Assembly (NCBI RefSeq): GCF_019097595.1
Contig: NC_080712.1
Span: 18,004,146-18,068,145 of the forward strand
Origin: Hemibagrus wyckioides
Taxonomy: Eukaryota; Chordata; Actinopteri; Siluriformes; Bagridae
DNA length: 64,000 nucleotides
Reading direction: 5' to 3'
In this document: positions 58,870-64,000 of the stretch, piece by piece
Position numbering within the stretch: the first letter of the stretch is position 1
How the letters are laid out: each line of letters begins with the position of its first letter
The notes under the pieces: generated by a model
What the model was told of the DNA's origin: nothing
The model's input: the letters and a program-made list of their open reading frames with translations, nothing else
Databases searched by the model: none
Position numbers and translations under genes: made by a program

Positions 58870-59020
58870 AAATCCAATTTATATATAGCTTTTATTTATA
58901 TATATCTGTATATATGCTCATATTGCACTACTAACTTGCACTTCTGGTTAGATGCTAACTGCATTTCGTTGCCTTGTAACTATGTGCAATGACAATAAAG
59001 TTGAATCTAATCTAATCTAA
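58300..59020 (+). mobile_element. Non-LTR retrotransposon 3' end
   Basis: A plus-strand frame at 58345-58566 reads TPAVEDIYKKRCLCKARSIV, then KDSSHPAHKLFSLLPSGKRF and RLRNSFYPTVV to a TAA. This is a C-terminal segment typical of fish LINE ORF2 proteins. A 3' UTR follows, with a long (TA)n, then TGCAATGACAATAAAGTTG and a terminal (AATCT)n run at about 59003-59020. The element is severely 5'-truncated, as LINE copies often are. The clade is not certain. Confidence 0.7.
58778..58865. repeat. (TA)n microsatellite in LINE 3' UTR
   Basis: About 40 TA units. The 78-codon Tyr/Ile ORF over it is an artefact of the repeat. Confidence 0.95.
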
Positions 59021-60068
59021 TACCTAGAAAAACATATATAATATAATTACAAATAATGAATCAAAGTGTGTGGTCACATTTTAAAACACAACTCATGCAC
59101 TGTGAAAGCTCACACTTGAAAGGGCATGAAAATAAACTTTCACTTGTTTCTCTATGTCATCAAATGTCAGCATGCTCTTAGTTCACATAGCACAATCTAA
59201 AGGGACTTTCGTGAAAAGATTTAAGCCAAACCTTTAGCCAGTGCAAAACCCCAACATTAGACATGACCTAATGAATGGACAAGAACCACACTGAAAAAAC
59301 TAAGATGAGACAGTATATGGTGTTAGATATAAAATACATTGCATACAGTAATAAAAGGCCACACTCATTGATGATTCACATACTAAAAAAGATTATTTCA
59401 AGCAGCTGATTTGTATGACATGACCATGGTTTAGAAATATTCAGCTGTTTTTCACTGTCAAAGTGAAATCCTAACAGTTTTAAAACATAACATTTAAAGC
59501 CACATTGTGTAAGAACCACAACCATAACCGGTGTGATTAGTAGTCCGCACACCACTGTTAGTCTTTAAAAGTTATGTCCTCCAAAGAAACACACAATCAA
59601 TTTCACAACTGAGTCATGCTGACCATCATAGTAGAGAAGTTTTCTGTGAGATGTCTGGGAAGATTTCTGTTGCTCTTTGACACTAGGACATACAGATTCT
59701 TACCTACTTGATCTATTGATCTACTTGACAAACATAAATATATTAATGTAAATACATGAAAATAATTTTGGAGAACAGATCCAATCCAACAAAGGTTGGT
59801 CTCACACTACATTAAACACTTAACACTAACATGAGTGTTATTTTTTTCCTCACATTCCCTTAGAAGAGAAAAATTATATATTTTGCCACACCATACAATG
59901 TAAGATAGAAGGCCTTGTTGGCAACAATTTATGTAAGTACACAAACACACAACTACGAACGCAGCATTAGACTTTAATGATAAATAGTGGCTACTTTATA
60001 GTGGCAGAATTAATGGTTATGTGTAGAAGTGTTATCTGGTAAAGACAAATACCCCACAAAGAAAGCAA
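59021..60068. other. Intergenic, no gene recognised
   Basis: AT-rich; nothing recognised. Confidence 0.5.
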
Positions 60069-60070
60069 AT

Positions 60071-60112
60071 GGTCTTCTTCTTCTTCTTTTTCTTCTACTT
60101 CTTCTTCTGCTT
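60071..60112. repeat. (TTC)n / (GAA)n tail of the RTE-like LINE
   Basis: Imperfect TTC repeats mark the 3' end of the minus-strand element. Confidence 0.9.
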
Positions 60113-60149
60113 TTCCCTTCAGGGGTGGCCACAGCGAATCATCTCTCTC

Positions 60150-61909
60150 CACCTATCCCTATCTTCTGCATTCTCAACACTTGCACCCACTAGCTTCATA
60201 TCCTCATTTATTACATCCATATACCTCCTCTTTGGCCTTCATCTTTGCCTCCTGCCTGGCAGCTTCATGTCCAACATTCTCCTACCAATATACTCACACT
60301 CCCTCCTCTGGACATGTCCAAACCATCTTAATCTGGCCTCCCTAACTTTGTCCCCCAAACATCCAACATGAGCTATCCCTCTGATGTACTCGTTCCTAAT
60401 CCTGTCCAACCTTGTCACTCCCAAAGAGAACCTCAACATCTTCAGCTCTGCTACCTCCATCTCTGCCTCCTGTCTCTTCCTCAGTGACAGTGTCTCTAAA
60501 CCATACAGCATGGCCGGTCTCACCACTGTCCTGTACACCTTCCCCTTGATTCTCGCTGCTATTTTTCTACCACACAGAACACCCGACACCTTTCTCCACC
60601 CATTCCAACCTGCCTGCACTCGCTTCTTTACCTCTTTCCCACACTCTCCGTTACTCTGGGCTGTTGACCCCAAGTACTTAAACTCCTGTACCTTCTTCAC
60701 CTCTTCACCCTGTAATCTTACTCTTCCACTTCCCTCCCTTTAATTCACACACATATACTCAGTCTTACTACAACTGTCTTACTCAGTCTTACTCTTCTCT
60801 CCAGTGCAAACCTCCGCCTCTCCAGGTTTTCCTCCACCTGCTCCCTGCTCTCACTACAGATCACAATATCATCTGCAAACATCAATGTCCAAGGAGACTC
60901 CTGTCTGACCTCCTCTGACAACTGGTCCATCACCATAGCAAACAGGAAGGGGCTCAGAGCCGATCCCTGATGCAGTCCCACCTCCACTCTGAACTCCTCT
61001 GTCTGACCTACAGCACATGTCACCACTGTCCTGCTCCTCTCATACATGTCCTGCACCACTCTGACATACTTCTCTGCTACTCCTGACTTCCTCATACAGT
61101 ACCACAGCTCTTCTCTTGGCACCCTGTCATACGCTTTCTCCAACTCTACAAACTCTCTCTGACCATCCCTATCCTTCTCCATGAAAATTCTCAGAGCACA
61201 AATTGCATCTGTTTGTTCTCTTTCTGGGCATGAAGCCATACTGCTGCTCACAGATTTCCACTACCTTCCTTAACCTAGCTTCACTACTCTTACAAATAGC
61301 TTCATTGTATGTCTCATTAACTTTATCCCACTATAGTTGCTGCAACTCTGCACGTCACCCTTATTCTTAAAGATCGGCACTAATACACTTCTTCTCCATT
61401 CCTCAGGCATCTTCTCCCTCTCTAAAACCCTGTTAAACAGACTAGTTAAAAATTCCACTGCTGCCTTTCCTAGACACTTCCAGACCTCCACCGGGATGTC
61501 GTCAGGACCAACTGCCTTTCCACTTTTCATCCTCTTCAAAGCCTTCCTGACTTCATCCTTTCTGATCTTATCTACTTTCTGTTCCACAGAGTTCACCCCT
61601 TTTACTCTTTTTTTCCCTCTCATTTTCCTCATTCATCAGCTCTTCAAAGTACTCCTTCCATCTCCTCTGTACACTCTCCTCACTTGTGAGCCCCTCTCCA
61701 TCTCTATCCTTAATACCTCTAACTTGCTGCACATACTTCCCATCTCGATCCCTCTGTCTAGCTAACCTGTACAAGTCCTTCTCTCCTTCTCTATTGTCTA
61801 ACCTAGTGTACACCTCGTCATACGCCTTCTGCTTGGCCTTAGACACCTCCCTCTTCACTCTGTGCTGTAACTCCTTGTATTCCTGTCTATTCTCTTTAGT
61901 CCTGTCCAT
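60150..61909 (-). pseudogene. RTE-like LINE reverse transcriptase and C-terminal region
   Basis: Readable motifs in order are SGKAVGPDDIPVEVWK, MPEEWRRSVLVPIFKNKGD, FVELEKAYDRVPREELWY (motif A), GLHQGSALSPFLFAMVMD (motif B), FADDIVICSES (motif C), and VYRTVVRPAMLYGLETL with RLRWFGHVQRR in the C-terminal region. In motif A the first Asp, expected to be catalytic, is Glu. The FADD pair is intact. Frameshifts lie near 61630, 61260 and 60745, so the copy is dead. Confidence 0.85.
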
Positions 61910-61926
61910 GTCCCACTTTTTCTTGG

Positions 61927-62956
61927 CTAACCTCTTCCTCTGAATACTATCCTGAACTTCCTCATTCCACCACCACCAGATGACACCATCAGCACCTCTC
62001 TTCCTGTCTCCCTGATCCCTTCTGCTGTAGCTTCCCAGTCATCTGCCAGCATTACAAGACCATCCAGATCCTCCTTTTTCAGCTTCCACCACTTGGTTTT
62101 CTTCTCTATCTCTATCTTTGACCTCTTCTTCTTACCTCTTATCCTATGCTGTCTGGCTACACTCTCTCCCACTACCACTTTACAGTCACTAATCTCTTTC
62201 AGATTGCCTCTTCTACATAGGATGTAGTCTACCTGTGTGCTCCTACCTCCACTCTTGTAAGTCACTCTATGCTCCTCCCTCTTCTGAAAATAAGTGTTAC
62301 CCACAGCCATGTCCATCCTCTTAGCAAAGTCCACTACCTGTCCTTCAAGGTTCCTTTCCAACTCCAAACTTGCCTATCACCTCCTCATCACCTGTGTTCC
62401 CCTCACCAACATGTCCATTAAAATCTGCTCCTATCACCACTCTCTCACCCATGGGAATACAATATCACCTCATCTAATTCATTCCAGAATCTCTTCTCTA
62501 ACTCACAACCTACCTGTGGGGCATAACCACTAACAACATTCAACATCACCCCTTCAATCTCTAACTCAACTCATCACACTGACACTCTGACACTCTGTCT
62601 GACACTCTCTTCACCTCCAGAACATTCCTCACAAACTCCTCCTTTTCCACACCTACCCCATTTCTCTTACTATCTACACCATAATAAAACAGCTTGAATC
62701 CTGCTCCTATACAACAAGCCTTGCTACCCTTCCACCTGGTCTCCTGTACACACAGTATATCCACCTTCCTTCTCTCCATCATATCAGCCACCTCTCTACC
62801 TTTCCCTGTCATAGTACCAACATTCAGAGTTCCTATTCTCGGTCCTACATTCTTATCTTTCCTCTTCTCTCTCTGTCTACGCACTCTCCTCCCTCCTCTA
62901 CTTCTTCGACCAACAGTAGCCCAATTTCCACTGGCGCCTTGTAGGTAAAATTCCAC
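61927..62956 (-). pseudogene. RTE-like LINE apurinic endonuclease region
   Basis: The frame at 62956-62561 shows RIGTLNVGTMTGKGREVAD and VDILCVQETRWKG, the endonuclease start with its Asn and Glu motifs. After a frameshift, 62367-61927 shows NTYFQKREEHRVTYKSGG and STQVDYILCRR. The final Asp-His motif of the family is not preserved (SVARQHRI). Frameshifts near 62560 and 62370 break the reading frame. Confidence 0.82.
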
Positions 62957-63069
62957 CTATAATAAAAGAAAAAAAAATGATTTGGAGCTCTATAAAGACC
63001 AGGGTGGTAAGGGTGACTGAATGGTCATGGTAGCATGCAAGACAATATGTTATAGTTAATTATAAAATA

Positions 63070-63690
63070 CTGGTAACATTCATTCACTGACCACTTTATT
63101 CCAGAAACCTGGACACTTGCACTTTCATGTAATTGTCTAATCAACCAAAGTAATCCACTAATCATGTGGCAGCAACACAGTGCTTAAATTCATACAGATG
63201 TTTGCATCAAAAATGTGATCTCAGTGACTTTCACCATGACATGGTTGTTGGTGCCAGACAGGCTGATTTGAGTATTTCATAAACTGCTGATCTCTTGGGA
63301 TTTGTAGCCTTAGATTTCAGGTCTTGGCTGACCAGAGTGGAGCCCAATGTGATCTGTTGCTGTTGACACCAATCCTCCTCATGGTTCAATGTGTCTGATG
63401 TGCATTCTGTGATACTTTTCTGCTCACCACGGTTGTAAAGATGATTATATGACTTCTGTCATCAACAAGGTGTTTCTGCCAGTGTTTGGTTTTTTGGACT
63501 GTTCTGTGAAAACTTGAGACTGTTTTACATGAAAATCCCAGGATATCAACATTTTCTGCAACAGTCAAGTCACTGTTTTTTTCTAGATTCTGATATTTGA
63601 TTCGAAGCTCTTGGCCTATATCTGCATGATATGTATTGTGCTGTTGCTGATGAATGCATTTAAAATGTCTTGTCATTTTGAAATTCTCAG
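63070..63690. mobile_element. Tc1-like remnants in opposite orientations
   Basis: The left part (plus strand) starts with CATTCACTGACCACTTTATT, like the left end of the 20520 element. It encodes DLSDFHHDMVVGARQADLSIS and TADLLGF, the N-terminal helix-turn-helix region of a fish Tc1-like transposase. From about 63386 to 63676 the minus strand encodes VAENVDILGFSCKTVSSFHR and LVDDRSHIIIF, the same region and its continuation. The two pieces face each other, so this is a rearranged or double insertion. Neither has an intact ORF. Confidence 0.65.
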
Positions 63691-64000
63691 TTGTTTAATT
63701 TTCTTGATTGCAACTTTAAGGTGAGGCAAGAATTAAGAACTCAGACACTGATGATCTCCATATGGTAGCACAAGCTCCACCATTTAGAACTGATCTAACT
63801 CTTTACATGAAGCCTCTCATTGTTATTGACTAGGAAATACTGTCTAATTGCATAATTATTACTTCTCATCCAGACTATGTATTGCATATGCATAAAGCAT
63901 ATTGGGATTTATATGTGTTACAGATGATTTACTCCTTCAGTATGAAGCCAACTTTATGTACACAAGTCCCTCTATGTACACTCTATGTAGACCCAGCCTG
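63691..64000. other. Intergenic, no gene recognised
   Basis: AT-rich; nothing recognised up to the window end. Confidence 0.5.

Larger units (their letters stand above)
60069..62965 (-). mobile_element. RTE-like LINE, nearly complete ORF but mutated
   Basis: On the minus strand an endonuclease-reverse transcriptase ORF runs from about 62956 to 60150, broken into at least six frames. It ends in a (GAA)n-type tail (TTC on plus, 60071-60112). A short microsatellite-like 3' tail in place of poly(A) is a mark of the RTE group. Domains appear in the order AP endonuclease, reverse transcriptase, C-terminal region. About 2.9 kb is present, so 5' truncation is small or absent. Confidence 0.85.

Noticed and set aside
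58756..58992. Tyr/Ile-repeat ORF
   Set aside because: It is a direct translation of the (TA)n microsatellite.
60384..61943. Plus-strand ORFs of 85-142 codons
   Set aside because: They are antisense shadows of the minus-strand RTE-like LINE.
1..64000. CRISPR array, operons, prokaryotic promoters or ribosome binding sites
   Set aside because: The DNA is eukaryotic nuclear. No spaced identical repeats of CRISPR type or operon-like coding density are present.

Overview
This is a vertebrate nuclear window from a ray-finned (teleost) fish. It is AT-rich and intron-containing, full of dispersed repeats, and shows no prokaryotic gene organisation. The repeats are typical of teleosts: several Tc1-like DNA transposons, a DIRS-like tyrosine-recombinase retroelement, an RTE-type LINE with a (GAA)n tail, and tRNA-derived SINEs. 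The repeat mix and the chemokine sequence fit an ostariophysan, possibly a catfish, but I cannot prove the order from sequence alone.

The only complete protein-coding gene I can support is cxcl12 (SDF-1) on the + strand. It has four coding exons: 43650-43716, 45823-45940, 47864-47947 and 49606-49636. They join into an intact 99-residue CXC chemokine with a signal peptide, four cysteines and canonical splice sites. The C-terminal tail resembles the cxcl12a paralogue more than cxcl12b. Two regulatory details stand out. A stop codon lies inside the intron-3 donor and would give a short alpha-like isoform. A perfect AGCACTTA (miR-430-type) site lies about 90 nt into the 3' UTR.

Layout: 1-9.9 kb is intergenic with a MITE-like element and SINE copies. 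A deleted Tc1-like element occupies 9.9-10.8 kb. A decayed DIRS-like retroelement on the - strand occupies 15.3-18.5 kb, with a Tc1 fragment nested in it that itself carries a 163-bp tandem duplication. SINEs and a short Tc1-like derivative lie at 19.8-20.8 kb. From 21 to 43.5 kb is a gene desert with LINE tails, microsatellites, an unexplained protein-like ORF at 28.8-29.0 kb, and two inverted clusters of a CACGTGAAAA-like motif. cxcl12 and its 3' UTR span 43.6-52.3 kb. Repeat-rich intergenic DNA follows from 52 to 60 kb, including a LINE 3' end with a long (TA)n. An RTE-like LINE on the - strand lies at 60.1-63.0 kb, and Tc1-like transposase remnants in opposite orientations at 63.1-63.7 kb.

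I found no CRISPR array, functional tRNA or rRNA gene, or clearly new multi-gene system. The most useful observations concern cxcl12 isoform and miRNA control, the nested transposon structures, and one orphan candidate exon.
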